Shown piece after piece: positions 51,397-59,636 of a stretch of 64,000 nt of DNA. The first letter of the stretch is position 1. Every line of letters starts with the position of its first letter. The translations under genes and the position numbers were made by a program. The stretch is from Pristimantibacillus sp052113225. Lineage in GTDB: Bacteria; Bacillota; Bacilli; Paenibacillales; Paenibacillaceae. The DNA is taken from NCBI RefSeq assembly GCF_052113225.1, contig NZ_JBFRCT010000009.1:124001-188000 (forward strand), in the 5' to 3' direction. The notes under the pieces were generated by a model. That model was not told where the DNA came from. It searched no databases and saw only the letters and a list, made by a program, of their open reading frames with translations.

Positions 51397-54288
51397 ATGG
51401 GGATTCCGTTATTCCGATTTCTGTTCCGAAAAATGTGGAATACCCGCTGGCTTACTTTAAGCACACTTGCCGGACTTATTCTTGCAGTCGCATTTGCTAC
51501 AAGTATCCCGATGTACGCGGACGGTGCCTTAAAGCGTGTTGTGGCACAATCGCTGCAGGAGAAAAGTGATGGACTTCCTGCTGGTTCCCTGCTGATGCGT
51601 TATCAGGCGCCTGGCGGAGAGAAGACCGATCCGGCTTCACTGAAAGAACTGGAACGGTTCATTAAGGAAGACGTGCCTGGCAAGATTGGCTTCCCTTTCC
51701 AGACGAATATTACAAGCTATTCGATCCGAGGGACCGAAGTAGTCCCGGAAGATACGAGCAAGGTGGATGCCAGCCGTATTCGTCAAATGACGATTATGAC
51801 GATGGCAGACCTGGAAGGGAAAACCGAGCTCACGCAAGGCCGCTGGTTCAAAAACACGGAAGGTGTAGATGACGTTCTGGAGGCGGTGATGCTTGAGGAA
51901 GGGATGTACCGCAACGATCTCCATATTGGTGATGTGCTGGAATATCCGATCTACGGCGGACTTGATCTCACTCTTCGCGTCAAGATTGTTGGTGTTGTAA
52001 AACCGATCAATCAAACGGATCCTTACTGGTACCAAGGTCTAGAAGGCCTGATGAATACGTTCCAGATCAGCGAAACGGAGTTTATGGGATCACTGATTCA
52101 AAAGGCAGGTATCCCGGTCAACAATGCAAGCTGGTATTACGCGTTTGATTTGTCGCAGGTGAAGACCAGCCAGCTGTCTCCATTAAGCCGGACGCTGGAG
52201 CGGCTTAATATTGATTTGTATCAGAGACTTAAAGGCGCAAAAGTCGAGATTTCCTTCGCGTCTACCTTAACGGAATTCAAGAAGCAAAGCTTACAGCTGC
52301 AAACCCTGCTCTTCACGCTTGCAGCTCCAATGCTCGCTATGGTGTTCTATTTTATAGCCATGAATGCGAGACAGTCTCTGGATAAGCAGCGCAGCGATAT
52401 TGCTGTTCTGCGAAGCAGAGGAGCTGGAACAAGGCAGATCATATGGATCTACTTGCTCGAAGGCTTGCTGCTCGGAAGTGTGGCGATTGTGGCAGGGCCG
52501 TTAATTGGCTGGTTTATGGCCAAGAGCATAGGCTCAGCGGATGGTTTCCTATCCTTCGTAAACCGAAAGTCAATTCCTGTCGGCTTCTCGACAGAAGCTA
52601 TTATTGCTGGAGCGGCTGCTGTATTGCTTGCCGTGCTCTCGACCGTTATTCCAGCTGTTATTTATGCACGTTCATCCATCGTCAGCTACAAGCGAGACCT
52701 AGCACGTTCTGACCGTGGTCCGATCTGGCAGCGCTGGTTCCTGGACATCGTCTTGCTCGCGATTGCCGGCTATGGCTGGTATATGTTTAACGAGCGGCAG
52801 ATGCTGAGTTTCCAGACAGGGATGACGACAGATCAATTAAATGTACAGCCGTTTCTGTTCTTTGTACCGGCGCTGTCCATATTCGCTCTTGGTCTCTTCT
52901 GTCTGCGCTTGTTCCCATGGCTGCTGAAGCTGTTTAACTGGCTTGGACGAAAGTTTTTGCCGGTACCCTTATATTTGACGTTGACTCAATTATCACGTTC
53001 CTCCAATGGTTATTATCCGCTTATGATTCTGCTGATTCTAACGCTTGGCCTAGGCGTATATAATGCGTCAGCTGCACGGACGATTGACCTTAACTCAACT
53101 GAACGGACGTTATACAAATACGGTTCGGACGTTACAGTTCAGACGGTATGGGAAGGCACCGTTGAGGTATCTCAGCCAAGTGGCGGCGGCAATGGCGGCG
53201 GAGGCGGCGGTGGTGGTGGCACTGGCGGTGGATCTGGTGGAGGAGGGGGTACTGGCGGCGGAGGCGGCCAGCAGCCGGTCCCAACCAAGATCTTATATAA
53301 TGAACCACCGTTTGAAGTTTTCCGAAAGTTGGAGGGCGTAGAAGCTGCGGCACGTGTCCTGCAGACAAAGGGCAATGTTGTTGTATCAGGGAAATCAATC
53401 GGGCAAGGCACCGTAATGGGGATCGACAATGTTGATTTTGCGAAGGTTGCATGGTTCCGAAGTGATTTGTTCCCGATTCATCCATACAATTATTTGAATT
53501 ATTTAGGCATGTACGAGCAAGCAGCACTTATCCCATCTAATGTGGCAGCAAAATACCAGCTTAAGACTGGTGATTTGATCTCAGTTGGTTTCTCGGAAGG
53601 TATGCTGGATTTCGTCGTGGTAGGCATCCTGCCTTATTGGCCGACCCAATATCCGGATCAGTCGCCGTTTGTTATCACAAATCTTGATTACCTATATGAC
53701 CAGCTTCCGATCATGCCTTACGAGGTATGGCTGAAGATGAAGCCGGATGCAAAAGTCGCTCCAGTTGTAGAAGAGCTGCAGAAAGCAGGGATCGAGATTG
53801 CTAACGTGAAAGATGTTCGATCTGAGCTCATTACCCAATCGAAGCTTCCGACAAGAGGCGGCGTATTCGGAATTCTAAGCCTGGGCTTCCTAGTCTCGGT
53901 CATCGTTACTTTAACCGGTTATGTCTTGTATTGGTTCTTTAACTTATCGGGACGTGTCGTACAATTTGGTGTACTGCGGGCGATGGGACTATCCCGAAGG
54001 CAGTTGACCGGCATGTTATTGCTGGAGCAGCTGTTTACGGCGGGGCTGTCGATTGGTCTAGGTATTCTAATAGGCAAAATTACGAGCCTTATCTTCCTGC
54101 CATTCCTGCAAACCGCGGAAAATGTAGCAGATACCGTACCGCCATTCCGGGTTGTCTTCGACTCGAAAGATACGAATCAGTTATATGCGGTAGTTGGATT
54201 TATGATGGTCACAGGAGCAGTGCTGCTCTTCCTGCATATCCGCAGGCTGCGTGTGCATCAAGCGGTCAAAATGGGAGAGGAGCGGTAA
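51397..54288 (+). CDS. Large FtsX-like ABC permease with a glycine-rich segment
   Basis: 963 residues. One membrane helix near the N terminus (about 19-40), an extracellular domain of about 250 residues, then helices around 301, 350 and 400, and further helices near 450, 490 and 548. A second extracellular domain covers about 565-820. Three C-terminal helices (about 825, 880 and 935) carry the second FtsX core (VVQFGVLRAMGLSRRQL). Thus it is a tandem FtsX permease of about ten helices. Residues 596-624 are 25 glycines in 29 positions, interrupted by Asn, Thr and Ser, just inside the second extracellular domain. Confidence 0.88.
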   Translation: MGIPLFRFLFRKMWNTRWLTLSTLAGLILAVAFATSIPMYADGALKRVVAQSLQEKSDGLPAGSLLMRYQAPGGEKTDPASLKELERFIKEDVPGKIGFPFQTNITSYSIRGTEVVPEDTSKVDASRIRQMTIMTMADLEGKTELTQGRWFKNTEGVDDVLEAVMLEEGMYRNDLHIGDVLEYPIYGGLDLTLRVKIVGVVKPINQTDPYWYQGLEGLMNTFQISETEFMGSLIQKAGIPVNNASWYYAFDLSQVKTSQLSPLSRTLERLNIDLYQRLKGAKVEISFASTLTEFKKQSLQLQTLLFTLAAPMLAMVFYFIAMNARQSLDKQRSDIAVLRSRGAGTRQIIWIYLLEGLLLGSVAIVAGPLIGWFMAKSIGSADGFLSFVNRKSIPVGFSTEAIIAGAAAVLLAVLSTVIPAVIYARSSIVSYKRDLARSDRGPIWQRWFLDIVLLAIAGYGWYMFNERQMLSFQTGMTTDQLNVQPFLFFVPALSIFALGLFCLRLFPWLLKLFNWLGRKFLPVPLYLTLTQLSRSSNGYYPLMILLILTLGLGVYNASAARTIDLNSTERTLYKYGSDVTVQTVWEGTVEVSQPSGGGNGGGGGGGGGTGGGSGGGGGTGGGGGQQPVPTKILYNEPPFEVFRKLEGVEAAARVLQTKGNVVVSGKSIGQGTVMGIDNVDFAKVAWFRSDLFPIHPYNYLNYLGMYEQAALIPSNVAAKYQLKTGDLISVGFSEGMLDFVVVGILPYWPTQYPDQSPFVITNLDYLYDQLPIMPYEVWLKMKPDAKVAPVVEELQKAGIEIANVKDVRSELITQSKLPTRGGVFGILSLGFLVSVIVTLTGYVLYWFFNLSGRVVQFGVLRAMGLSRRQLTGMLLLEQLFTAGLSIGLGILIGKITSLIFLPFLQTAENVADTVPPFRVVFDSKDTNQLYAVVGFMMVTGAVLLFLHIRRLRVHQAVKMGEER

Positions 54289-54294
54289 CATCAT

Positions 54295-55176
54295 ATGATC
54301 ACATGCGAAGGACTCGTCAAAATTTACAAGAGTGATGACTTGGAAGTTGTCGCTCTTCAAGGACTTAACCTAAAGGTAGAAGACGGCGAGCTGATGGCCA
54401 TTATCGGCAACAGCGGAAGCGGGAAATCAACCTTACTGAATATTTTGGGCGGACTTGACCGCCCGTCTGCAGGCTCCGTTCAGGTCGGACCATGGGATTT
54501 GCTAAAAATCTCAGAAGATGATCTGGTCAAATACAAGCGTGAAACGGTAGGCTTCATCTGGCAAAACAATGCACGTAACTTGCTGCCTTATTTATCAGCA
54601 TTAGAGAACGTTGAAATGCCAATGATGCTCTCTGGCAAAGTGGACCGCGCTTATGCGAAACAACTGCTCGAATGGGTTGGACTCAAGGAGCGGATGCATA
54701 ACAAGCTGCATCAGCTCTCTGGAGGCGAGCAGCAGCGTGTTGCCATCGCAATCTCGCTATGTAATCGGCCGAAGCTTCTGCTCGCCGATGAGCCTACGGG
54801 GTCAGTAGACACCGCAACCTCCGATCTTATCATGGGCATATTCCGTAAGCTTAATAAGGAGTTGGGAGTTACGATCGTTATCGTTACTCATGATCTGACA
54901 CTTGCAGGAAAGGTGGACCGTGTAGTTGCTATAAGAGACGGTCTAACAAGTACGGAATTTCTGAAAAGAAACCCGAATATGATTCCCGGTGGAGGTGAGG
55001 AGCCAGAAGAGAAAGGACTTCAAGCCGTTCATGAGGCATATGTCGTTGTTGATCGCGTAGGTCGATTACAGGTGCCCAAGGAGTACTTGAATGCACTAAA
55101 CATTAAAGACAAGGCATCGATGGAATTTGACGGTGAGCGGATTATCATTACGCCGCCGAAATCATTGGGGGGTTAG
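54295..55176 (+). CDS. ABC transporter ATPase with a C-terminal SpoVT/AbrB-like domain
   Basis: 293 residues. Residues 1-225 are a LolD/MacB-type ATPase: Walker A GNSGSGKST (lysine 44), Q-loop IWQNNARNLLPYLSALENV, signature LSGGEQQRVAIAISL, Walker B LLLADEPTGSVD and IVTHD. An acidic linker (about 226-245) leads to residues 248-288, VVVDRVGRLQVPKEYLNAL-NIKDKASMEFDGERIIITPP, which fits the AbrB swapped-hairpin pattern (D-x-x-GR-hydrophobic-x-(I/V)P, then I-x-x-x-D, then a terminal beta strand). I infer a dimerisation or regulatory domain; DNA binding is possible but unproven. It follows the permease by six bases. Confidence 0.87.
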   Translation: MITCEGLVKIYKSDDLEVVALQGLNLKVEDGELMAIIGNSGSGKSTLLNILGGLDRPSAGSVQVGPWDLLKISEDDLVKYKRETVGFIWQNNARNLLPYLSALENVEMPMMLSGKVDRAYAKQLLEWVGLKERMHNKLHQLSGGEQQRVAIAISLCNRPKLLLADEPTGSVDTATSDLIMGIFRKLNKELGVTIVIVTHDLTLAGKVDRVVAIRDGLTSTEFLKRNPNMIPGGGEEPEEKGLQAVHEAYVVVDRVGRLQVPKEYLNALNIKDKASMEFDGERIIITPPKSLGG

Positions 55177-55182
55177 AAACGA

Positions 55183-56712
55183 ATGAACCGAAAATGGGCG
55201 TCTAAAACAACATTTTTATCGTTGGCACTAATTATGATTATTTCGCTTCTTGCGGCATGCAGCAAAGGTTCAGAGAGCACGGCAGAGAAGCATGTGCTTC
55301 GTCTTGGGGTTTTGTACGGAGGAGCCGATAACGAATCTTATGTCCGCCAGCAGTATACCGATACGTACGAAATGATGCATAAAAATATTGATTTCGAAAT
55401 CGTAAGTGCGATTGACTATAACGAGCAGCGTTACGATACGCCGGGACCAGATGGCGTGACTCCACAACCGGATCCTTTTGAGAAAATGAAAGAAATGCTT
55501 ACCGGGGACAATCCGGTTGACGTTGTTATTCTAGATTACAGCATGCTGCGCCGTCTGATCCAAGATAACCTGCTGCAGCAGCTTGATCCGCTCATTCAGA
55601 AGAGCAAATTCGACCTGACTGATTATGTGCCAACTGTGCTGGATGGCATCAAGTCAGCTGACGACAGCAATAACATTTACGCATTGACGCCTACTTTCAG
55701 TTCTTCGGCTCTCTACTATAACAAGAAATTATTCGCAGATGCAGGCGTTGAGCCACCTGTGGACGGCATGACTTGGGAGGATGTCATTAACAAAGCGAAG
55801 CTAGTATCCTCCGGTGAAGGCACAGACCGAAAATTTGGTTTGTCCATTAACCGCTGGGCTGGCGACGGTTTCAGCGATATCCAAACATACAGCGCTCCAT
55901 TGCAGCTGAAAATGTGGGATGACAAAGGCGAGAAGATGCTTGTGAACAACGAGCAGTGGGAATCGGTATGGAACACGGTAGCAGATCTGTATAAACAAAA
56001 GATTTCGCCAAGCCAGGAAGATATGAGCGCTTGGCAGCAAAAGATTTCGACCGATAATCCAGGCGGCTACAATCCAATCGGCGGCGATATGTTCATGAAT
56101 GGCAAAGTAGCCATGACCATCGGAGAATATGGCTATGTGAATGAACTGAGCAACGCGATGAACAATGCTACCAAAATTAAAAACTTTAACCCATTCGAGT
56201 GGGATGTTGTAACGATGCCTACACAAACATCTAAACCAGGCATTGGCGGCAATATTTACTTCAGCCAGCTGATGGGGATTAATGCGAAAGCACAAAATGC
56301 TGATGATGCATGGGATTTCATTCAATTCACAAACAGCGCAGAATGGGCGGAAATGAAATCGCGCAGCACGTATGAGCTGGTTGCACGCAAAGAGTATCTG
56401 AAACCGAAAAACGGCATGAACTACAATATCGAAGCCTTCACAACATTGAAGCCGATTCCTCCACAATCGACGGATACAGAAAAGCTGATGCGTGAGAAGC
56501 CAGGTATCTGGGAAGCGCAATCCCCTGGTTATGAACTGTTCCAGAAAGTGGTCAAAGGGGATATGTCTGCGAAGGAAGCGCTCCAGGAATGGGAAACGAA
56601 GGGTAATGCTGTACTGGAGAAAATTAAGAATAACCCGACTGGCAATACAGACGGTGGCGGCAAACCAATGCCACTGGATGACGTAGCGGTAGAAGCTAAA
56701 CCGGTCGGCTGA
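55183..56712 (+). CDS. Extracellular solute-binding lipoprotein (family 1-like)
   Basis: 509 residues. Signal peptide with lipobox LAAC at about residues 23-26, then a two-lobe binding fold: HVLRLGVLYGG, DVVILDYSMLRRLIQDNLLQQLDPL, YALTPTFSSSALYYNKKLFADAGVEPP, FMNGKVAMTIGEYGY and NADDAWDFIQFTNSAEWAEM. These are typical of carbohydrate-type family 1 binding proteins. No MalF/MalG-type permease accompanies it. Instead it is the last gene of the FtsX operon, six bases after the fused ATPase, so it may serve as a sensor or substrate-capture partner. Ligand unknown. Confidence 0.88.
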   Translation: MNRKWASKTTFLSLALIMIISLLAACSKGSESTAEKHVLRLGVLYGGADNESYVRQQYTDTYEMMHKNIDFEIVSAIDYNEQRYDTPGPDGVTPQPDPFEKMKEMLTGDNPVDVVILDYSMLRRLIQDNLLQQLDPLIQKSKFDLTDYVPTVLDGIKSADDSNNIYALTPTFSSSALYYNKKLFADAGVEPPVDGMTWEDVINKAKLVSSGEGTDRKFGLSINRWAGDGFSDIQTYSAPLQLKMWDDKGEKMLVNNEQWESVWNTVADLYKQKISPSQEDMSAWQQKISTDNPGGYNPIGGDMFMNGKVAMTIGEYGYVNELSNAMNNATKIKNFNPFEWDVVTMPTQTSKPGIGGNIYFSQLMGINAKAQNADDAWDFIQFTNSAEWAEMKSRSTYELVARKEYLKPKNGMNYNIEAFTTLKPIPPQSTDTEKLMREKPGIWEAQSPGYELFQKVVKGDMSAKEALQEWETKGNAVLEKIKNNPTGNTDGGGKPMPLDDVAVEAKPVG

Positions 56713-56736
56713 TCCTAAATTACGGTTAATAAAATA

Positions 56737-56775
56737 AGAAAGAAGCCCCGTAGGAATCCTGCGGGGCTTCTTTCT
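56737..56775 (+). terminator. Terminator of the ABC operon (could serve both strands)
   Basis: AGAAAGAAGCCCCGTAGG / CCTGCGGGGCTTCTTTCT, one wobble, three-base loop. A and T tails are present on both sides, so it could also end the convergent - strand gene. Confidence 0.93.
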
Positions 56776-56790
56776 CGTTATGGAGCTTAT

Positions 56791-57303
56791 CTATCCTTGC
56801 AGTGCGAAAGTCTTATCAACATGCCACACACCACTTGCTGTCTTACGCAGCAGATGCAGCGAATCAATCATTGAAGTCAGATTAACCTCTGACATCCTCA
56901 GATTTCCGTAGAGGTCATGGAGCTCGTCTGGCGGCATATTTTGCCCGATGGTCACATGTGGGGTGTAGACGAAGTTTGGCGCCGGTACGTCGAGCGGACC
57001 TTGGCATACAGCTTGATGGAGCGTAATCATCGGTGCCGGATCCTCAAGTGCCAGATACAGCACATGGCTAGCCGGATAAAAGGAAGAGACTCGGTTATAT
57101 CGGATTTGGAACGGCTTCGTCTGGGAAGCGACAGCTTCCAGATGCTCCGTTATCGCCGGCAGCTGGGATTCAGAGAGTTCTTCTTTGTCCCGGATGGTCA
57201 TATGCGGCGGTATGATCGAATAATGGGGATCATGTCGAATACGCCAGCTGTTGGCGAAATCCTGCACGGCTTGTGATGGAAATACAGCAATACCATAAAG
57301 CAT
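56791..57303 (-). CDS. 2'-5' RNA ligase-family (2H phosphoesterase) protein
   Basis: 170 residues from the ATG at 57303, nine bases after AAGGAG. Two H-x-T motifs define the 2H fold: PPHMTIRD at about residues 32-39 and TPHVTIGQ at about 116-123. Length and spacing resemble the YjcG-type putative phosphoesterases of Bacilli, which act on cyclic nucleotides or RNA ends; the actual substrate is not deducible. It faces the ABC operon and has its own promoter region after 57303. Confidence 0.88.
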   Translation of the reverse strand: MLYGIAVFPSQAVQDFANSWRIRHDPHYSIIPPHMTIRDKEELSESQLPAITEHLEAVASQTKPFQIRYNRVSSFYPASHVLYLALEDPAPMITLHQAVCQGPLDVPAPNFVYTPHVTIGQNMPPDELHDLYGNLRMSEVNLTSMIDSLHLLRKTASGVWHVDKTFALQG

Positions 57304-57413
57304 ACTCATCAACTCCTTCATTTTTTCGATAATTTGATTATACCCGATTTGGCTGATTTCACCGAATTTGGGCAATAAAATTGGGCAATATAAGTGTCGA
57401 GGAGGGATTCGTT

Positions 57414-57578
57414 ATGAAATGGATATATTGGGTACGATTATACGAAACCAAATTTCAAGCAGGATGTCTTGTAAGGCGGATGGAGAATGACTGGTGGGTG
57501 TACGGCTATGAATGCCCTCAGGAAATCGAAGTATTCAAGTCTAAAAAAGGCCGTTTTGGTGTACGTTTTCTTGTTTAA
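57414..57578 (+). CDS. Small hypothetical protein, 54 residues
   Basis: ATG at 57414 preceded by GAGGAGGG at nine bases, a strong site. The sequence is basic and aromatic (MKWIYWVRLYETKFQAG...NDWWVYGYECPQEIEVFKSKKGRFGVRFLV) with no membrane helix or known motif. It has four Trp and four Tyr in 54 residues. I do not recognise the family. Divergent from the 2H gene. Confidence 0.6.
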   Translation: MKWIYWVRLYETKFQAGCLVRRMENDWWVYGYECPQEIEVFKSKKGRFGVRFLV

Positions 57579-57655
57579 GGATATGTTGGAGAGGGAACAA
57601 CAATATGCCTAAAAATGAATCGTACATATTTTTTCCTCGAAAGAGAAATAAATGC

Positions 57656-57685
57656 TTGACGTAGCATATTGCTGTATAGTATATT
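57656..57685 (+). promoter_or_regulatory. Promoter of the tRNA cluster
   Basis: TTGACG (57656-57661), 18 bases, TATATT (57680-57685), about 45 bases before the first tRNA. Confidence 0.65.
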
Positions 57686-57730
57686 AATTGATGTCGCCAT
57701 TTCAATTTGATGACTTAAACAAATGGATAT

Positions 57731-57807
57731 CGCGGGGTGGAGCAGCTCGGTAGCTCGTCGGGCTCATAACCCGAAGGCCGCAGGTTCAAATCCTGCCCCC
57801 GCAACCA
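57731..57807 (+). tRNA. Initiator tRNA-fMet (CAU)
   Basis: 77 nt with encoded CCA. Acceptor CGCGGGG / CCCCGCA leaves the C1-A72 mismatch that marks initiator tRNA; anticodon loop CTCATAA gives CAU; TTCAAAT T-loop. Anticodon stem GTCGGG/CCCGA ends in the GGG/CCC pairs typical of initiators. Confidence 0.95.
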
Positions 57808-57843
57808 ACCACTCGTCTGAAACGTGATCGTGGCGTTTTACGA

Positions 57844-57920
57844 GGGCCCTTAGCTCAGTTGGTTAGAGCGGTCGGCTCATAACCGATTGGTCGTGGGTTC
57901 GAGTCCCTCAGGGCCCACCA
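57844..57920 (+). tRNA. tRNA-Ile (CAU, lysidine-modified type)
   Basis: 77 nt with CCA. Anticodon CAU, but the body (TTAGCTCAGTTGGTTAGAGC, GGCTCATAACCG, GGTCGTGGGTTCGAGTCC) matches the Bacillus minor tRNA-Ile2 read by TilS, not the elongator Met tRNA. After lysidine modification it would decode AUA. Confidence 0.82.
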
Positions 57921-57941
57921 TTTGAAGCATCAAAACAAAAT

Positions 57942-58030
57942 GCCGGGGTGGCGGAACTGGCAGACGCACAGGACTTAAAATCCTGCGGTGGGTGACCACC
58001 GTACGGGTTCGATTCCCGTCCTCGGCACCA
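57942..58030 (+). tRNA. tRNA-Leu (UAA)
   Basis: 89 nt class II tRNA with long variable arm (GGTGGGTGACCACC), acceptor GCCGGGG / CCTCGGC, anticodon TAA in ACTTAAAAT, and encoded ACCA end. Confidence 0.95.
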
Positions 58031-58060
58031 TTTTCTTGAACTACATAGCTTCATAAGATA

Positions 58061-58102
58061 AACCCCTTTTGCTTGGCCTTGTGCCAGGTGAAAGGGGTTT
58101 TT
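58061..58102 (+). terminator. Terminator of the tRNA cluster
   Basis: AACCCCTTT / AAAGGGGTT with an inner GGC/GCC stem, followed by Ts. Confidence 0.85.
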
Positions 58103-58196
58103 ACATTGCGCATTCCACTTATAAAGTAGGAGTGGATGCTTGTCCACGTATCCTTTACAATAAGAAGACAATGTTGAATGAAAAGGTGGTTCCTAG

Positions 58197-58877
58197 ATGG
58201 CGGGAAGTAAACATTATGTCGTATGGGTAGGCAAGCAGCCGGGTGTTTATAAGAGCTGGCCGGAGTGTCAGTCGCAGGTGAACGGTTATCCAGAGGCGAA
58301 ATATAAATCTTTTGAGTCCAAGGATAAGGCGGAGGCGGCTTATAAAGAGGGCTGGAAAAGCCACTGGGGACAAGGCAAAGGGGCGTCTACGTCGTCTGCT
58401 GCAGCTGTGAGAAGCAAAGGGACGTCATTTACAGCTAAGTCTGCATCCTCCGCTTCAGCAGAAGAGCGAGAGATCGATTACAACAGTATTTCGGTCGATG
58501 TGGGGACAAGAGGGAATCCTGGTCCGGTGGAATACAAGGGTGTAGATACACAAACCGGCGATATCCTGTTCTATGTAGGACCAATTCCGAACGGAACGAA
58601 CAATCTTGGTGAATTTATCGCAGTAGTTCATGCGCTGGATTATTTGAAGAAACAAGGCAGCAGCCAGACGATCTACAGTGACTCGAGAACGGCGCTTAGC
58701 TGGCTTCGTAATAAGAAAATCGCATCAACTCTAGTTAGAGATGCTTCTACGAAGCAGATCTGGGATCTTGCGGACTGGGCAATTGATTGGCTTCGCAATA
58801 ATACTTACTCCAATAAAGTTGTGAAATGGAATACGGAAGAATGGGGAGAAATTCGCGCAGACTTCGGGAGAAAATAA
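58197..58877 (+). CDS. Ribonuclease HI with N-terminal hybrid-binding (viroplasmin-like) domain
   Basis: 226 residues; ATG at 58197 after AAAAGGTGG. Residues 3-50 (HYVVWVGKQPGVYKSWPECQ, YPEAKYKSFESKDKAEAAY) form the RNA:DNA hybrid-binding domain also found in eukaryotic RNase H1. A Ser/Ala-rich linker follows. The catalytic domain has Asp101 (SVDVGTRGNPG), Glu139 (NLGEFIAVVHAL), Asp162 (YSDSRTA) and Asp222 (EIRADFG), so the carboxylate set is complete. It degrades RNA in RNA:DNA hybrids. It overlaps no neighbour and is followed by ung after 13 bases. Confidence 0.92.
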   Translation: MAGSKHYVVWVGKQPGVYKSWPECQSQVNGYPEAKYKSFESKDKAEAAYKEGWKSHWGQGKGASTSSAAAVRSKGTSFTAKSASSASAEEREIDYNSISVDVGTRGNPGPVEYKGVDTQTGDILFYVGPIPNGTNNLGEFIAVVHALDYLKKQGSSQTIYSDSRTALSWLRNKKIASTLVRDASTKQIWDLADWAIDWLRNNTYSNKVVKWNTEEWGEIRADFGRK

Positions 58878-58890
58878 AGGGAGAAGACAG

Positions 58891-59577
58891 ATGGAATTTC
58901 AATTGAACAATGATTGGGCAGAGCTGCTTCAGCCTGAGATGGATGAGCCGTATTTTAAACAAATGGCGGTGCAGCTTGATGAGCTATATCAAACGAAGAC
59001 GGTATATCCGAAATTCGAGCATATATTTAATGCCTTGCAGTATACGCCGTATGAACAAACACGTGTCGTTCTGATTGGACAGGATCCTTATCATGGACCA
59101 GGGCAAGCGCATGGGCTTAGCTTCTCGGTACAGAAGGGGATCGCTATTCCGCCTTCGCTGCGAAATATTTATAAAGAGCTGAAAGAAGATATTGGCTGTC
59201 TGATCCCGCAGCATGGCTCTCTGCAGACTTGGGCAAGGCAAGGTGTGCTGCTGTTGAATACGGTCTTAACCGTCGAAGAAGGGCAGCCAAACTCCCATCA
59301 GAAGATCGGTTGGGAACGGTTCACGAATCGGGTTATTCAGTTGCTTAATGAGCGGGATAAGCCGGTAGTGTTCCTCCTATGGGGCAAGCATGCCCAAGAT
59401 AAAGCGGCATTTATCGATGCAGATAAGCATCCGGTTATCGCGTCCGCACATCCGAGTCCACTTGCGGCACGGAGAGGTTTTTTTGGCAGCAAGCCATTCT
59501 CGAATGTCAATGAGCAGCTTCGACTAATAGGCAGCAAGGAGATTGACTGGGCTTTGCCGGAGCAGCCAGAGGAATAA
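58891..59577 (+). CDS. ung: Uracil-DNA glycosylase
   Basis: Family 1 enzyme that excises uracil from DNA. 228 residues. Water-activating Asp65 in GQDPYHGPGQAHGL, LLNTVLTVEEGQPNSH, FLLWGKHAQ, and the minor-groove loop HPSPLAARRGFFGS with the key histidine. GGGAGAAG precedes the ATG. Probably co-transcribed with the RNase H gene. Confidence 0.97.
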   Translation: MEFQLNNDWAELLQPEMDEPYFKQMAVQLDELYQTKTVYPKFEHIFNALQYTPYEQTRVVLIGQDPYHGPGQAHGLSFSVQKGIAIPPSLRNIYKELKEDIGCLIPQHGSLQTWARQGVLLLNTVLTVEEGQPNSHQKIGWERFTNRVIQLLNERDKPVVFLLWGKHAQDKAAFIDADKHPVIASAHPSPLAARRGFFGSKPFSNVNEQLRLIGSKEIDWALPEQPEE

Positions 59578-59584
59578 GGAACAC

Positions 59585-59630
59585 AAAAAAGCCTCCTGAG
59601 TCCACCATAAAGGTGACCAGGAGGCTTTTC
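59585..59630. terminator. Bidirectional terminator between ung and the SLH gene
   Basis: AAAAGCCTCCTG / CAGGAGGCTTTT outer stem with inner GT-CACC / GGTG-AC pairs. A and T tails serve both strands. Confidence 0.88.
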
Positions 59631-59636
59631 GTTTGT

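Noticed and set aside
57605..57664. 19-codon ORF (ATG at 57605) after GGAGAGGG
   Set aside because: Short, overlaps the tRNA promoter, spacing is long and no conservation can be judged.
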